DNA of 64,000 nt, taken from contig NZ_CAJQNT010000028.1 in NCBI RefSeq assembly GCF_905479755.1, forward strand, positions 1-64,000. Reading direction: 5' to 3'. Below, piece by piece: positions 8,073 through 18,100 of the stretch. The stretch comes from an uncultured Schumannella sp. (GTDB lineage Bacteria; Actinomycetota; Actinomycetes; Actinomycetales; Microbacteriaceae). How positions within the stretch are numbered: position 1 is the first letter of the stretch; each line of letters opens with the position of its first letter. A program made the translations under genes and the position numbers. Under the pieces are notes generated by a model that had not been told where the DNA came from, ran no database searches, and worked only from the letters and a program-made list of their open reading frames with translations.

Positions 8073-10268
8073 TCAGGCGATCGGGTGGGAGGGGGGACGA
8101 TCCTGGCGGCCCCAGTCGGAGGGTTCGGCACCGAGCCGCAGGAGCAGTTCGCCACCGCGGTGGAACTCCTCTCCCGTGATCCAGCTCCGTTCGAGCGGAT
8201 GCCCGTTGAGCTCCGCCGAGCGCACGTACTGCACCGGGCCGCCCGGTTCGGGTTCGCGGAAGTTCTCGGTCTCGATGACGAAACGTCCGCCGGACACGGC
8301 CAGCTCGGAGCGCCGGAAGGACGGGGCGTTGACGAAGAACAGGTTCTGCCCGGCCGCCGGGAAGACGCCGAGCGAGGCCCAGACGTACCAAGAGCTGAGG
8401 CCCCCGGAGTCGTCGTTGCCGGGTAGCCCGCCGCGCCCGGTGCCGAACTGCTGGTGGACGACGTGGTGGACGATCTCGGCGGTTCGGTCGGGGCGCCCGG
8501 CGTAGTGGTAGGTCCACGGCGCCTCCATGTCGGGCTCGTTGTTGAGCCCTTCGAAGCGCCCGAGCGCGTAGCCGGCCTCCAGCTCCTCGGCGCCGGGGGA
8601 GACGCCCGGCTGCGTGACGGGCTCGGCGCCGTAGCCGAAGAAGGCATCCGCGAGGGCGAGGTAGCCCGCATCGCCCCCCGCGAGCGCGATGCGGCCGGCC
8701 ATGTCGTGCTGCACGCGGAACGAGTAGTTGTGCTTGCTGCCTTCGTAGAAGGTCGAGTCGCGCAGCAGCCCGGTCTCGGCGTCGTAGGCGTTCGACCAGC
8801 GTTCGGCGAGTCGGGTGAACTCCTCGACGAGCGCCTCATCGCCGACCACGCGCGCGACCTTCGCGGTGCACCAGTAGGCGAAGGCAATGTCGAGGGTGTG
8901 ACTGATCGGATGTGCTTCCCCGCGCAGGAGGAAATCCTCACCGTAGGTGCGCCGCAGGTCGTTGTGCATGTGGACGAGCGCCCACTCCCAGTCGATGCCG
9001 GTCACGCCGCGCTGGCACAGGTCCGCGAGGAAGGTGTGCGCCAGGGCGCTGCCCTGCCGCGAGAACCGGTCGCTGCCGACGGCCATCCGGTAGCCGATCG
9101 GGAAGTTGCCTTCCTCTTCGGCGATGGTCAGCAGTGCGTTCGCGAGTTCGACGGCGCGCTCGGGGTAGAGCGCGCCCAGGAGCGGAAGCTGGGTGCGGTA
9201 GATGTCCCACATCGTGCTGATGTCGAAGACGAAGGGGCCGTCGCTCGGCCAGAACGGGCTCTCGCCGGGCGCGAGGCAGGGCTTGATGAGGGAGTGGTAC
9301 AGCGCGGTGGCGAACACCGTCTCGCGTTCGGCGCTCGGCGTCTCGATCGTGATCGCGTCGAGGTGCCGTTGCCACGCCTTCTGGGTGCGCTCGCGGCGGG
9401 AGCCGAAGCGCCCGGTACTGGTGCCGCAGTCGGTGTGCAGGTTGCGCTTGGCCTGTTCGACGCCGCGCAGCGAGAATCCGATCCGCAGCTCGACGGTCTG
9501 GTCTTCGGTGCTCGCCCCGGCCCACATCAGGCCGAAGGGGCGCAGCGTGGTGGGGCGGATGTGGTCGAAGTCGAGCCGGGTGCCGCCCGGCATGAGTCGC
9601 CGGTCGTACCAGAGCATCTGCCGCCAGCTGTCGGCATCGCACTCGACGTAGATCGACAGCGGTGCCCCCTCGACGACGATCGTGCCCTGCGCCACGCCCG
9701 GGCTGACGAGCTCCAGGTGTGCGCGCAGCGGTGTCGTGGCCGAGTGCGGGATGGCGAGACCACCGAGCGAGAGGTCGACGACCAGGCGCGCCGTGGCGTG
9801 CTTCGGGAACCGGTAGCGGTGCACCGCGCTCTTGGGCCCGACGGTGAGTTCGGCGCGGATCCCCGAGTCGAGTGTGGCGGCGTAGTAGCCGGGCGAGGCC
9901 TCCTCGTCGGAGAGGTTCCAGTGCCGACCGAGCACGTCGAGCGGTTCGAGCATCGGCGTCACCCGGAAGTAGTTGTAGTACTTGCGGATCGCGCCGGTGC
10001 CGGACTGCTGGAAGTGGGTGAAGCCGGAGACGACCGCCTCATCGTGGATCGTGGTCGGCACGCCCTCCGTGTTGAGGTCGTAGCGGCCGTAGCCGGTGGG
10101 GTAGGCGCCGGAGTAGGCGCACGTGGACACCATGCCGAGCGGGTAGGTGGCGCCCGGGTGCGTGTTGCCGACCTGTGGTTTCGGCCACCACCAGGTCGCG
10201 GCGAGCCCGCTCTGGGGTGGAAGCGCCGTTACCTCGGTTCCGATGAACGGATCGACACGATCGATCAT
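8073..10268 (-). CDS. GH92 family glycoside hydrolase (alpha-mannosidase type)
   Basis: The 731-residue protein begins VDPFIGTEV and has the family opening GNTHPGATYPLGM, the HFQQSGTGA segment and, near the C-terminus, GNDDSGGLSSWYVWASLG. These are GH92 signatures. GH92 enzymes are calcium-dependent exo-alpha-mannosidases acting by inversion. There is no signal peptide, so the protein is predicted to be cytoplasmic, unlike many secreted GH92 enzymes; it may trim an imported or self-made mannoside. The downstream GT4 gene suggests a paired synthesis/trimming role (inference). TAGCGT six bases before the ATG implies a leaderless transcript. Confidence 0.92.
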   Translation of the reverse strand: MIDRVDPFIGTEVTALPPQSGLAATWWWPKPQVGNTHPGATYPLGMVSTCAYSGAYPTGYGRYDLNTEGVPTTIHDEAVVSGFTHFQQSGTGAIRKYYNYFRVTPMLEPLDVLGRHWNLSDEEASPGYYAATLDSGIRAELTVGPKSAVHRYRFPKHATARLVVDLSLGGLAIPHSATTPLRAHLELVSPGVAQGTIVVEGAPLSIYVECDADSWRQMLWYDRRLMPGGTRLDFDHIRPTTLRPFGLMWAGASTEDQTVELRIGFSLRGVEQAKRNLHTDCGTSTGRFGSRRERTQKAWQRHLDAITIETPSAERETVFATALYHSLIKPCLAPGESPFWPSDGPFVFDISTMWDIYRTQLPLLGALYPERAVELANALLTIAEEEGNFPIGYRMAVGSDRFSRQGSALAHTFLADLCQRGVTGIDWEWALVHMHNDLRRTYGEDFLLRGEAHPISHTLDIAFAYWCTAKVARVVGDEALVEEFTRLAERWSNAYDAETGLLRDSTFYEGSKHNYSFRVQHDMAGRIALAGGDAGYLALADAFFGYGAEPVTQPGVSPGAEELEAGYALGRFEGLNNEPDMEAPWTYHYAGRPDRTAEIVHHVVHQQFGTGRGGLPGNDDSGGLSSWYVWASLGVFPAAGQNLFFVNAPSFRRSELAVSGGRFVIETENFREPEPGGPVQYVRSAELNGHPLERSWITGEEFHRGGELLLRLGAEPSDWGRQDRPPSHPIA

Positions 10269-10274
10269 GTCCTG

Positions 10275-10280
10275 ACGCTA
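10275..10280 (-). promoter_or_regulatory. -10 hexamer, leaderless start of GH92 gene
   Basis: TAGCGT on the minus strand, six bases (CAGGAC), then ATG 10268. The CAGGA could also act as a weak ribosome-binding site. Confidence 0.5.
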
Positions 10281-10356
10281 AGCCGCGATTGTCTCGGGCG
10301 GATTACGGGAGTGTGACGATGCGGACAACCGGCATTTTCGGATGCCGCACGACAAA

Positions 10357-10392
10357 CGCGGCGGGAACCTCCCGAAGAAGGTCCCCGCCGCG
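10357..10392 (-). terminator. Strong hairpin terminator after the septum-formation lipoprotein gene
   Basis: A 14-bp stem with one mismatch (10357-10370 and 10379-10392) and an 8-base loop lies 18 bases after the stop at 10411. It is followed on the minus strand by TTTGTCG, a short T-rich run. Confidence 0.7.
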
Positions 10393-10410
10393 GGACGAAC
10401 GAGTAGCCGG

Positions 10411-10920
10411 TTAGCGCTGAGCGCCCTCCAGCGAGCCGGTGACCGGACCGGCGGGGTCGTAGATGATGCACAGGATCTCACGGTCGCCGCCCGCCCAGCT
10501 CTCCGCCGTCGGCGAGTAGTAGGTCGCGTCCAGCTCCGAATCCTCGTACAGCACCCCGACGAAGGTGTCGAAGGCCGAGACGCACGCGAAGCCCGCTTCG
10601 TCCGCGATGGCGTCGTCGCCGGGGAATGCGCCGTCGGCCACGATGTAGCTGTAGTAGGCCTCGCTGTCGTGCGGCTCGTCGCAGGAGACGATCGGCACGG
10701 TCTGGACCTCGCCGCTGACGTCGGCGTCGTTCAGGCAGTCGCCGACCGCGATCGAGAAGACGTCGGCGTTGTCGTTGCCTTGCGTGACATTACCGTCGTC
10801 GTCGCGCTGCACACCGCCGGTCAGCGTGTCGAGGATGCTGCAGCCGCTGAGCGCAAGGCCCGCGGCGAGGATCGTGGCTCCGGCAAGGATGCGGAGCGCG
10901 CGGGATGTCGTGGTGCTCAT
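10411..10920 (-). CDS. Septum-formation-family lipoprotein
   Basis: A 169-residue exported lipoprotein with an N-terminal hydrophobic stretch and lipobox LSGC (Cys27). The mature part contains four further Cys, in VGDCLND, IVSCDEPHDSEAY, GFACVSAF and ILCIIYD. VGDC and CDEPHDSE are hallmarks of the actinobacterial septum formation family, of unknown molecular function, probably on the outer face of the membrane. It lies 62 bases after hisN on the same strand and may be read through from that operon. A strong hairpin ends it. Confidence 0.85.
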   Translation of the reverse strand: MSTTTSRALRILAGATILAAGLALSGCSILDTLTGGVQRDDDGNVTQGNDNADVFSIAVGDCLNDADVSGEVQTVPIVSCDEPHDSEAYYSYIVADGAFPGDDAIADEAGFACVSAFDTFVGVLYEDSELDATYYSPTAESWAGGDREILCIIYDPAGPVTGSLEGAQR

Positions 10921-10946
10921 GGGGGCCTCACATTCGGGTTGGGAGC

Positions 10947-10971
10947 CGGAGGTCGTCTCGGTTCACCTCCG
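10947..10971 (-). terminator. Hairpin between hisN and the lipoprotein gene
   Basis: CGGAGGT and ACCTCCG form a 7-bp stem with an 11-base loop, 12 bases after the hisN stop. There is no U-tract; it may attenuate or process the transcript. Confidence 0.35.
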
Positions 10972-10982
10972 ACGCGCCCAGC

Positions 10983-11774
10983 CTAGCGAGTTGCGAGAAT
11001 CCTGAGCAGATCCTCATGAATCAGACCGTTGCTGACGAGCAGGCTACGCGCGTCGAGGTCGGTCCCGCCGTCGATCGTCGTGACCGTGCCGCCGGCCTCC
11101 CGGACGATCGGAAACATCGGCGCGACGTCCCAGGGCTTGACGTCGAATTCGCCCGCCGCATCCACGGCGCCCTCGGCGACGAGCATGTACGACCACAGGT
11201 CGCCGTAGGCGCGGGTGCGCTCGACGGCGCGGCTGAGTTCGATGAGCTGGTCGAGGCGGCCCGCCTCGTCCCAGCCTTTCAGGCTGTTGTAGCTGAGGCT
11301 CGCGGCGGAGAGCTCGTCGATGCCGCTGACGTGGATGCGGCGCGCCTCGCCACCGTCCTCCTGCATCCAGGCGCCGTGGCCGGTGGCGGCCCACCAGCGC
11401 CGGCCGAGGGCGGGGGCGCTGACGACGCCGACCTCGGGCACTCCGTCGACCACGAGGGCGAGCAGGAGCCCCCAGTTGGGCACGCCGCGAACGAAGTTGG
11501 AGGTGCCGTCGATCGGGTCGATGATCCAGGTGCGCGAACCGGTGCCGCTGGTGCCGAACTCTTCGCCGAGGATCGCGTCGTCCGGCCGCGCCGACTCGAT
11601 GTGTTCGCGCACGAGCTGTTCGACGCGGGTGTCGGCGTCGGTGACCTGGCTGCGGTCGGGCTTCAGCTGAACGTCGAGGTCTTGGGCGCGGTAGCGGTCG
11701 AGCGCGATCAGGTCGGCTTCGCCCGCGAGGGTGAGGGCGAGGGCGAGATCGTCGGCGAGCGAGTAGTCGGTCAC
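10983..11774 (-). CDS. hisN: Inositol-monophosphatase-family phosphatase, probable histidinol-phosphatase HisN
   Basis: 263 residues with the IMPase-family metal sites: GEEFG, WIIDPIDGTSNFVRG and KPWDVAPMFPIVREAGG. In actinobacteria the closest family with this length and the context beside rsgA and aroA is HisN, which dephosphorylates histidinol-phosphate in histidine synthesis. An inositol-phosphatase role cannot be excluded from sequence alone. GTG 11774 overlaps the rsgA stop by 4 bases (GTGA), so translation is probably coupled in an aroA-rsgA-hisN operon. Confidence 0.87.
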   Translation of the reverse strand: MTDYSLADDLALALTLAGEADLIALDRYRAQDLDVQLKPDRSQVTDADTRVEQLVREHIESARPDDAILGEEFGTSGTGSRTWIIDPIDGTSNFVRGVPNWGLLLALVVDGVPEVGVVSAPALGRRWWAATGHGAWMQEDGGEARRIHVSGIDELSAASLSYNSLKGWDEAGRLDQLIELSRAVERTRAYGDLWSYMLVAEGAVDAAGEFDVKPWDVAPMFPIVREAGGTVTTIDGGTDLDARSLLVSNGLIHEDLLRILATR

Positions 11775-12790
11775 GTTCCCAGCGTAGCGAGGAGCCGGCG
11801 GAGCGAGTCCACGCGCGCAGCGCTCGCCGTGCCCGCCTCGATGGCGTCGTCGAGCGCGCAGTCGGGGGCGCCCTCGAGGTGGGTGCAGCCGCGCGGACAC
11901 TCGGCGACGATTCGGCCGAGGTCGGCGAAGGAGCGTGCGATGTTGTCGGGGTTGACGTGGCCGAGTCCGAAGGAGCGCACGCCGGGGGTGTCGATGATCC
12001 ACCCGCCGGTCGGCACCCGCAGCGACACGGTCGAGCTGGAGGTGTGCCGCCCGCGCCCGGTCACCGCGTTGACGATGCCGGTGGCCCGGTCGGTTCCCGG
12101 GACGAGGGCGTTGACAAGGGTCGATTTGCCGACCCCCGAGTGTCCGACCGCGACCGTGCGGTGCCCGGCGAGCACGGGGGAGAGCTCGTCGATCGGGAAG
12201 TGGCCCTCGGCGCTGCGGAAGACGGGGATGCCGAGCCCCTCGAACAGTGCCAGGAACGGCTCCGGGTCGGCCAGGTCGGTCTTGGTGATGACCATGAGCG
12301 GCGCGATGCCCGCGTCGTAGGCGGCGACCAGGTAGCGGTCGACGAGTCGGGGACGGGGTTCGGGGTTGGCGGCCGCGACGACGATGAGCAGCTGGTCGGC
12401 GTTGGCGACGATGATGCGTTCGACCGCGTCGGTGTCGTCGGCGCTGCGGCGCAGCAACGTCTCGCGCTCGCGGATGCGCACGATGCGGGCGAGGGTGCCC
12501 TCGTCGCCGGTGGTGTCGCCGACGACGTCGACGAGGTCGCCCGTCACGATCGCCTGATCGCGCAGCTCGCGCGCGCGGGTGGCGGTGACGACGCGGTCGT
12601 CGCCCGCGTTCTCGTCGACGAGGACGGTGTAGCGTCCGCGGTCGACCGAGAGCACCCGCGCGACGACGGCATCGTCATGGTCGGGGCGCGTCTTGGTGCG
12701 GGGGCGGTTCGCCTTCGGGTTGGGCCTGGCGCGGAAGGCGTGCTCGTCCCAGTCGTCTTCGTCGTCGTCGTCCGGGGGCAGCCAGCTCAT
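11771..12790 (-). CDS. rsgA: Ribosome small subunit-dependent GTPase A (RsgA)
   Basis: 339 residues. An acidic N-terminus (PPDDDDEDDWDE) and an OB-like domain are followed by a circularly permuted GTPase: G4 TKTD precedes G1 GHSGVGKSTL and G3 DTPGV. A C-terminal zinc knuckle CPRGC-T-H ends with Cys in APDCAL. RsgA checks late 30S assembly. It sits in the middle of a three-gene operon with ATGA overlap to aroA upstream and GTGA overlap to hisN downstream, which fixes ATG 12790. Confidence 0.96.
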   Translation of the reverse strand: MSWLPPDDDDEDDWDEHAFRARPNPKANRPRTKTRPDHDDAVVARVLSVDRGRYTVLVDENAGDDRVVTATRARELRDQAIVTGDLVDVVGDTTGDEGTLARIVRIRERETLLRRSADDTDAVERIIVANADQLLIVVAAANPEPRPRLVDRYLVAAYDAGIAPLMVITKTDLADPEPFLALFEGLGIPVFRSAEGHFPIDELSPVLAGHRTVAVGHSGVGKSTLVNALVPGTDRATGIVNAVTGRGRHTSSSTVSLRVPTGGWIIDTPGVRSFGLGHVNPDNIARSFADLGRIVAECPRGCTHLEGAPDCALDDAIEAGTASAARVDSLRRLLATLGT

Positions 12791-14196
12791 GCCGTGGCGC
12801 CCCGGGAACTCGCGACCAGCTTCGCCCACAACTCGGGGAACTCGGGCAGGGTCTTCGCGGTCGAGGCGATGTCGTCGACCTCGACCCCGTCGATGACGAG
12901 CCCGAGGAGCGCTCCGGTCGTCGCCATGCGGTGATCGGCGAAGGCGCGCCACGGCCCCGCGTGCATCGGCTGCGGCGTGATCCGAAGCCCGTCCTCGAGC
13001 ACGGTGACCGCGCCGCCGAGCGCGGTGAGGTCGTCGGCGAGGGCGGCGAGACGATCGGTCTCGTGCCCGCGAAGGTGCCCGATGCCGCTCAGCTCCATCG
13101 GGGCGTCGGCGAGGGCGGCGAGGCCCGCGACCGTGGGCGCCAGCTCGCCGCCGATGGTGAGATCGAGGTCGCTCGCCGTGAGGGCGGCGCCCCCGCGCAC
13201 CCCCGCGCCGCCGTCGACGGTCACGGTGTCCGTGCCGCCCTCGGCGTCGGGGATTCCGTCGCTCTCGCGCGAGATCGTCGCCCCGAACCCGGCGAGGAGC
13301 CGCGGCAATTCGTCGCCGACCTGCGTCGTCTGGCGGGGCCACCCGGCGATCGCGACGCGGCCGCCCGCGACCAGCGCGGCGGCCAGAAACGGCCCGGCGT
13401 TCGAGAGGTCCGGTTCGATGGTGACGTCGCGCGCCGCGATGGGGCCCGGCGGGACCACCCAGACTCCCGGTTCGGGGGAGTCGACGGCGACGCCACGCTC
13501 GGCGAGCGTGTGAATCGTCATCTCGATGTGCGGCATGCTCGGCAGCCGCTCGCCGGTGTGCCGGAGCGTGAGGCCGGCATCGAACCGCGGGGCGGCCAGC
13601 AGCAGTCCCGAGACGAACTGGCTCGACGCCGAGGCGTCGATCGCGAGTTCGCCGCCCGTGGCGCGTCCGGTCGCGTGGATCGTGAAGGGGAGTGAGCCGC
13701 GCCCGTCATCGCTGACCTCGACGCCGAGATCGCGCAGGGCCTGAATGGTGGTGCGCATCGGGCGTGCGCGGGCGTGCGGGTCGCCGTCGAGCGATACCGG
13801 TCCGAGCGCGAGGGCCGCAAGCGGCGGCACGAAGCGCATCACGGTGCCGGCCAGGCCGCAGTCGATCGCGATCGCGCCGCGCAGCTCTGCGGGGGTGACC
13901 AGCAGATCGGGACCGAACTCGCCCTCGCCCGGTCGCTCCTCGATGCCGACGCCGAGCTGGCGCAGCGCCTCGATCATGAGCGCCGAGTCGCGCGAATGCA
14001 GCGGGCGGCGCAGCAGCGACGGGCCGTCGGCGAGGGCCGCCAGCACCAATTCGCGATTGGTGAGGCTCTTGGAGCCCGGCAGGGTGAGCGTGACGTCGAG
14101 GGGGCCGTCGGCGAGCGGCGCGCCCCAGGGCCCCGGGGCGGAGTCCGTCACCGGGGAAAGTTGCTCGTCGCGGCCGGAATAGCTGATGAATCCCAT
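12787..14196 (-). CDS. aroA: 3-phosphoshikimate 1-carboxyvinyltransferase (EPSP synthase)
   Basis: 469 residues; joins shikimate-3-phosphate and PEP in aromatic amino acid synthesis. Visible active-site segments are PGSKSLTNR, the phosphate-binding [18 protein letters not shown], the catalytic Asp in EPDLSNAG, and FADHRMA near the end. ATG 14196 overlaps the -35/-10 spacer of the divergent SigH-type sigH promoter. A minus-strand TACTCT at 14206-14211, nine bases before the ATG, may be its own -10. It is the first gene of the aroA-rsgA-hisN operon. Confidence 0.96.
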   Translation of the reverse strand: MGFISYSGRDEQLSPVTDSAPGPWGAPLADGPLDVTLTLPGSKSLTNRELVLAALADGPSLLRRPLHSRDSALMIEALRQLGVGIEERPGEGEFGPDLLVTPAELRGAIAIDCGLAGTVMRFVPPLAALALGPVSLDGDPHARARPMRTTIQALRDLGVEVSDDGRGSLPFTIHATGRATGGELAIDASASSQFVSGLLLAAPRFDAGLTLRHTGERLPSMPHIEMTIHTLAERGVAVDSPEPGVWVVPPGPIAARDVTIEPDLSNAGPFLAAALVAGGRVAIAGWPRQTTQVGDELPRLLAGFGATISRESDGIPDAEGGTDTVTVDGGAGVRGGAALTASDLDLTIGGELAPTVAGLAALADAPMELSGIGHLRGHETDRLAALADDLTALGGAVTVLEDGLRITPQPMHAGPWRAFADHRMATTGALLGLVIDGVEVDDIASTAKTLPEFPELWAKLVASSRGATA

Positions 14197-14201
14197 TGGT
14201 T
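14176..14201 (+). promoter_or_regulatory. SigH/SigR-type promoter of sigH (autoregulation)
   Basis: GGAAT (14176-14180), 18 bases, GTT (14199-14201): an exact match to the actinobacterial SigR/SigH consensus. Transcription would begin near 14208, ahead of the GGAGG and GTG 14239. The element overlaps the first codons of the divergent aroA. Confidence 0.8.
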
Positions 14202-14238
14202 GACAAGAGTATCGCTCGCGAGCAGAACGGAGGCGGCG

Positions 14239-14889
14239 GTGACAGTTCTTGAAGCCCCGTCGGATCTGACGGACGTAGACTCGGCCCCGATGAGTGACGA
14301 CGACGCCTCGGCCGAGCTGCGGTCCCAGTTCGAAGATCAGGCCATCCCCTTCATGGATCAGCTCTACGCTGCCGCGCTGCGGATGACGCGCAACCCCGCG
14401 GATGCGAGCGACCTCGTGCAGGAGACCTTCGTGAAGGCTTACTCCGCGTTCGCGCGCTTCGAACAGGGCACGAACCTGAAGGCGTGGCTGTACCGCATCC
14501 TCACCAACACCTTCATCAACACCTACCGCAAGAACCAGCGCACGCCCTATCAGGGGGCGATCGACGAGCTCGAGGACTGGCAGCTCGGCTCCGCCGAGTC
14601 GCTCACCCAGGGGCGGGTCACGCGTTCGGCCGAGGCGGAGGCGATCGATCACCTGCCCGACAGCGACGTGAAGGAGGCCTTGGGCTCGATCCCCGAGGAC
14701 TTCCGGCTCGCCGTCTACCTCGCCGATGTCGAAGGCTTCTCCTACCAGGAGGTCGCCGACATCATGAAGACCCCGGTGGGGACCGTCATGAGTCGACTGC
14801 ATCGCGGCCGCCGACTCCTGCGCGAGCGCCTCGCCGACTACGCCGCCGAGCGCGGCTACACCACTACGAACACCGGGAGCACCTCATGA
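14239..14889 (+). CDS. sigH: ECF sigma factor SigH/SigR (thiol-oxidative stress)
   Basis: 216 residues from GTG 14239, chosen because GGAGG lies 5 bases upstream and the length matches SigH of mycobacteria. Region 2 is seen in [19 protein letters not shown] and [18 protein letters not shown], region 4 in [10 protein letters not shown] and [14 protein letters not shown]. It directs RNA polymerase to GGAAT-N18-GTT promoters under disulfide stress. An internal ATG at 14290 has its own -10 (TAGACT) 8 bases upstream and would give a form 17 residues shorter. The gene overlaps rsrA by ATGA (14886-14889). Confidence 0.94.
   Translation: MTVLEAPSDLTDVDSAPMSDDDASAELRSQFEDQAIPFMDQLYAAALRMTRNPADASDLVQETFVKAYSAFARFEQGTNLKAWLYRILTNTFINTYRKNQRTPYQGAIDELEDWQLGSAESLTQGRVTRSAEAEAIDHLPDSDVKEALGSIPEDFRLAVYLADVEGFSYQEVADIMKTPVGTVMSRLHRGRRLLRERLADYAAERGYTTTNTGSTS
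14276..14281 (+). promoter_or_regulatory. -10 hexamer for a shorter, near-leaderless sigH transcript
   Basis: TAGACT followed by 8 bases and ATG 14290. No ribosome-binding site precedes that ATG. If used, it makes the short SigH isoform independently of the autoregulated upstream promoter. Confidence 0.4.
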
Positions 14890-15125
14890 CCGATTGCGGC
14901 TGCGAGAAAGCCAAGGCCGAACTCGAGGAGTATCTGCATCGCGAATTGAGCGATGAAGACTTCCGCGACGTCTCCGATCACCTGGAGAACTGCCCCGACT
15001 GCAACGGCGAGCACCTGGTGGGGCTGACCCTGCTCCAGAAACTGCAGCGCTCCTGCCAGGAGAAGGCGCCCGACTCGTTGCGGCAGGCGATCCTGGACCG
15101 ACTGGACGGCGCCGCGACGCACTAG
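14886..15125 (+). CDS. rsrA: Redox-sensitive anti-sigma factor RsrA (mycothiol system anti-sigma)
   Basis: 79 residues with the zinc-binding anti-sigma spacing Cys6-x25-His32-x3-Cys36-x2-Cys39, identical to the ZAS spacing of RsrA. Two extra cysteines (Cys4, Cys57) could join disulfides. When reduced, RsrA binds and silences SigH; oxidation ejects zinc and releases the sigma factor. ATGA overlap with sigH keeps the two in step. No transmembrane segment is present, consistent with a cytoplasmic redox sensor. Confidence 0.94.
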   Translation: MTDCGCEKAKAELEEYLHRELSDEDFRDVSDHLENCPDCNGEHLVGLTLLQKLQRSCQEKAPDSLRQAILDRLDGAATH

Positions 15126-15143
15126 ACGCCGCGGCGACGCCCG

Positions 15144-18100
15144 TTAGCCGAGGTGGAGTGCCGCCGAGATCAGGTCGGCCTGCTCCTGGTTGCTGCGCTT
15201 GGTCGAGCCGGTCGCGGGCGACGCGGATGCGGTGCGCGAGGAGACGAGCAGCGGTCGCTCGCCCAGGTGTCGGCCCAGCTCGATGCTGAGGAACGGCCAG
15301 GCTCCCTGGTTCGCCGGCTCCTCCTGCACCCACATGAGTTCGGCGTTCGGGTAGCGCTCGAACACCGCGTCCAGCTGCGCCGTCGGCAGCGGGTGGTACT
15401 GCTCGAGCCGCACCAGGGCGAAAGACGTGGCGTCCTCGCGCTTGTCGAGCTCGTTCTTCAGGTCGTAGTGCAGCTTGCCCGCGTGCAGCAGCACGCGCTT
15501 GACGCTCGTCGGGTCGGTGATGCGGGCGTCGTCGAGCACCGGCTCGAACTTGCCGGTGGTGAAGTCGGCGACCTCGCTCGTCGCGCCGCGCAGACGCAGC
15601 ATCGACTTCGGGGTGAAGACGATGAGCGGTCGGCGCGGGCGGGCGTAGGCCTGGCGGCGCAGCAGGTGGAAGTACGAGGCGGGCGTGGACGGCCGCGCGA
15701 TCGTCATGTTGTCTTCCGCCGCGAGCTGCAGGAAGCGCTCGATGCGTGCCGAGGAATGGTCCGGCCCCTGGCCCTCGTAGCCGTGCGGCAGCAGCATGAC
15801 AACGCTGGAGCGCTGACCCCACTTCTGCTCGGCGCTCGAGATGAACTCGTCGATGACGGTCTGTGCGCCGTTGGCGAAGTCGCCGAACTGGGCTTCCCAG
15901 AGCACGAGGGCGTCCGGGCGCTCGACCGAGTAACCGTACTCGAAGGCGAGTGCGGCGTATTCGGACAGCAGCGAATCGAAGATCTGGAAGCGCGCCTGCG
16001 AATCCGACAGGTTCGCGAGCGGCAACCACTCCTGCCCGTTCTCACGGTCGTGGAACACGGCGTGCCGTGACACGAAGGTGCCGCGGCGCGCGTCCTGACC
16101 GACGACGCGCACCGGCGTGCCCTCGACTAGCAGCGAGCCGAGCGCGATGAGTTCGCCGAAGCCCCAGTCGATCGAGCCCTTGCGGCTCATCTCGACGCGC
16201 TTCTTGAGCAACTGCTGCAGCTTCGGGTGAACCGTGAATCCCTCGGGGGGGTTGTCGTGCGCGTCACCGATGAGGGTGAGGACGCTCTCGGTCACCGAGG
16301 TGGACTCGGGCTCGCCCGCGCTCGTATCGCGCGCCACGTCCGCCGCCGCGGCCGCGTCGGCCGAGACGACCGGCATCGCGCCGGTCTGCGCCGCGTGCGT
16401 CTCGGCGAAGGCGCGCTCCAGGCGCTCCTGGAAGTCGCGCTGCGCGGCCTCGAACTCTTCGGGCGTGATGTCGCCACGACCGACGAGCGCCTCGGTGTAG
16501 AGCGTGCGGACGCTGCGCTTGGCCTCGATCAGGTTGTACATGAGCGGCTGGGTCATCGAGGGATCGTCGCCCTCATTGTGGCCGCGCCGCCGGTAGCAGA
16601 CCAGGTCGATGACGACATCCGACTTGAATTCCTGCCGGTAGGCGAAGGCGTGCTGCGCGACGCGGACGACCGCTTCGGGGTCATCGCCGTTGACGTGGAA
16701 GATCGGCGCCTGGATGGTCTTGGCGACGTCGGTGGAGTACACCGAGGTGCGCGCCTCGCTCGGCGGCGTCGTGAAACCGACCTGGTTGTTGATGACGACG
16801 TGGATGGTGCCGCCGGTCTTGTAGGCGCGCAGCTGCGACATCTGCAGGGTCTCGACGACGACGCCCTGACCGGCCATCGAGGCGTCACCGTGCACCAGGA
16901 TCGGCAGGGTCGAGAACAGGCCATCGCCCGTGCGGTCCTGCTTGGCGCGCGTGATGCCCTCCAGGACGCCGTTGACGGCTTCCAGGTGCGAGGGGTTGGC
17001 CGCGAGGTAGACGGGGACCTCCTTGCCGGAGGCGCTCGTGAAGCTGCCCTCGGTGCCCAGGTGGTACTTCACATCACCCGAGCCCTGCACGGTGCGCGGG
17101 TCCTGCGTTCCCTCGAACTCGCGGAAGATCTGGCCGTAGGTCTTGCCCGCGATGTTGGTCAGCACGTTGAGGCGACCGCGGTGCGCCATGCCGATGGCGA
17201 CCTCGGAGAGCTCCTCCTCCGCGGCGCCCTGCAGGATCTCGTCGAGCAGCGCGATGACCGACTCGCCGCCCTCCAGGCTGAAGCGCTTCTGGCCGACGTA
17301 CTTGGTCTGCAGGAAGGTCTCGAAGGCCTCCGCCTCGTTGAGCTTCGCCATGATGCGCAGCTGGTCGTCATGGGTCGGCTTCTCGTAGGGGCGCTCCAGG
17401 CGCTCCTGGAACCACGCGCGCTGCGCCGGATCCTGGATGTGCATGTACTCGACGCCGACGGTGCGGCAGTACGAATCGCGCAGCACGCCGAGCACGTCGC
17501 GCAGCAGTGCCGCCCGACGACCCGCGAAGCCGCCGAGCACGAACTCGCGGTCGAGATCCCAGAACGTGAGGCCGTGGCTGGAGAGGTCGAGGTCGGGGTG
17601 CGAGCGTTGGACGTACTCGAGCGGGTCGATGTCGGCCATCAGGTGACCGCGGACGCGGAAGGCGTTGATGAGCTCCTGCACGCGCGAGGTCTTGCTGATG
17701 CGCTCGGAGAGGTCGACGTTGATGTCCTCGGCCCAGTGGATCGGGTCGTAGGGGATGCGCAGCGCGGCGAAGATGCCTTCGTAGAAGCCGCGCTCGCCGA
17801 TCAGCAGCTCGTGGACCTTCTTGAGGAACTCACCCGAGCCGGCGCCCTGAATGACGCGGTGGTCGTAGGTGCTCGTGAGGGTGATCGTCTTGCCGATGCC
17901 GAGCTCGTGCAGCGTGCGCGGCGACGAGCCCTGGAAGGCGGCGGGGTACTCGAGCGCGCCCGCGCCGATGATCGATCCCTGGCCGCGCATGAGGCGCGGC
18001 ACGGAGTGCTCGGTGCCGATGCCGCCGGGATTCGTCAGCGAGATCGTGGTGCCGGCGAAGTCTTCGGCGGTGAGCTTATTGCCGCGGGCGCGCGCGACGA

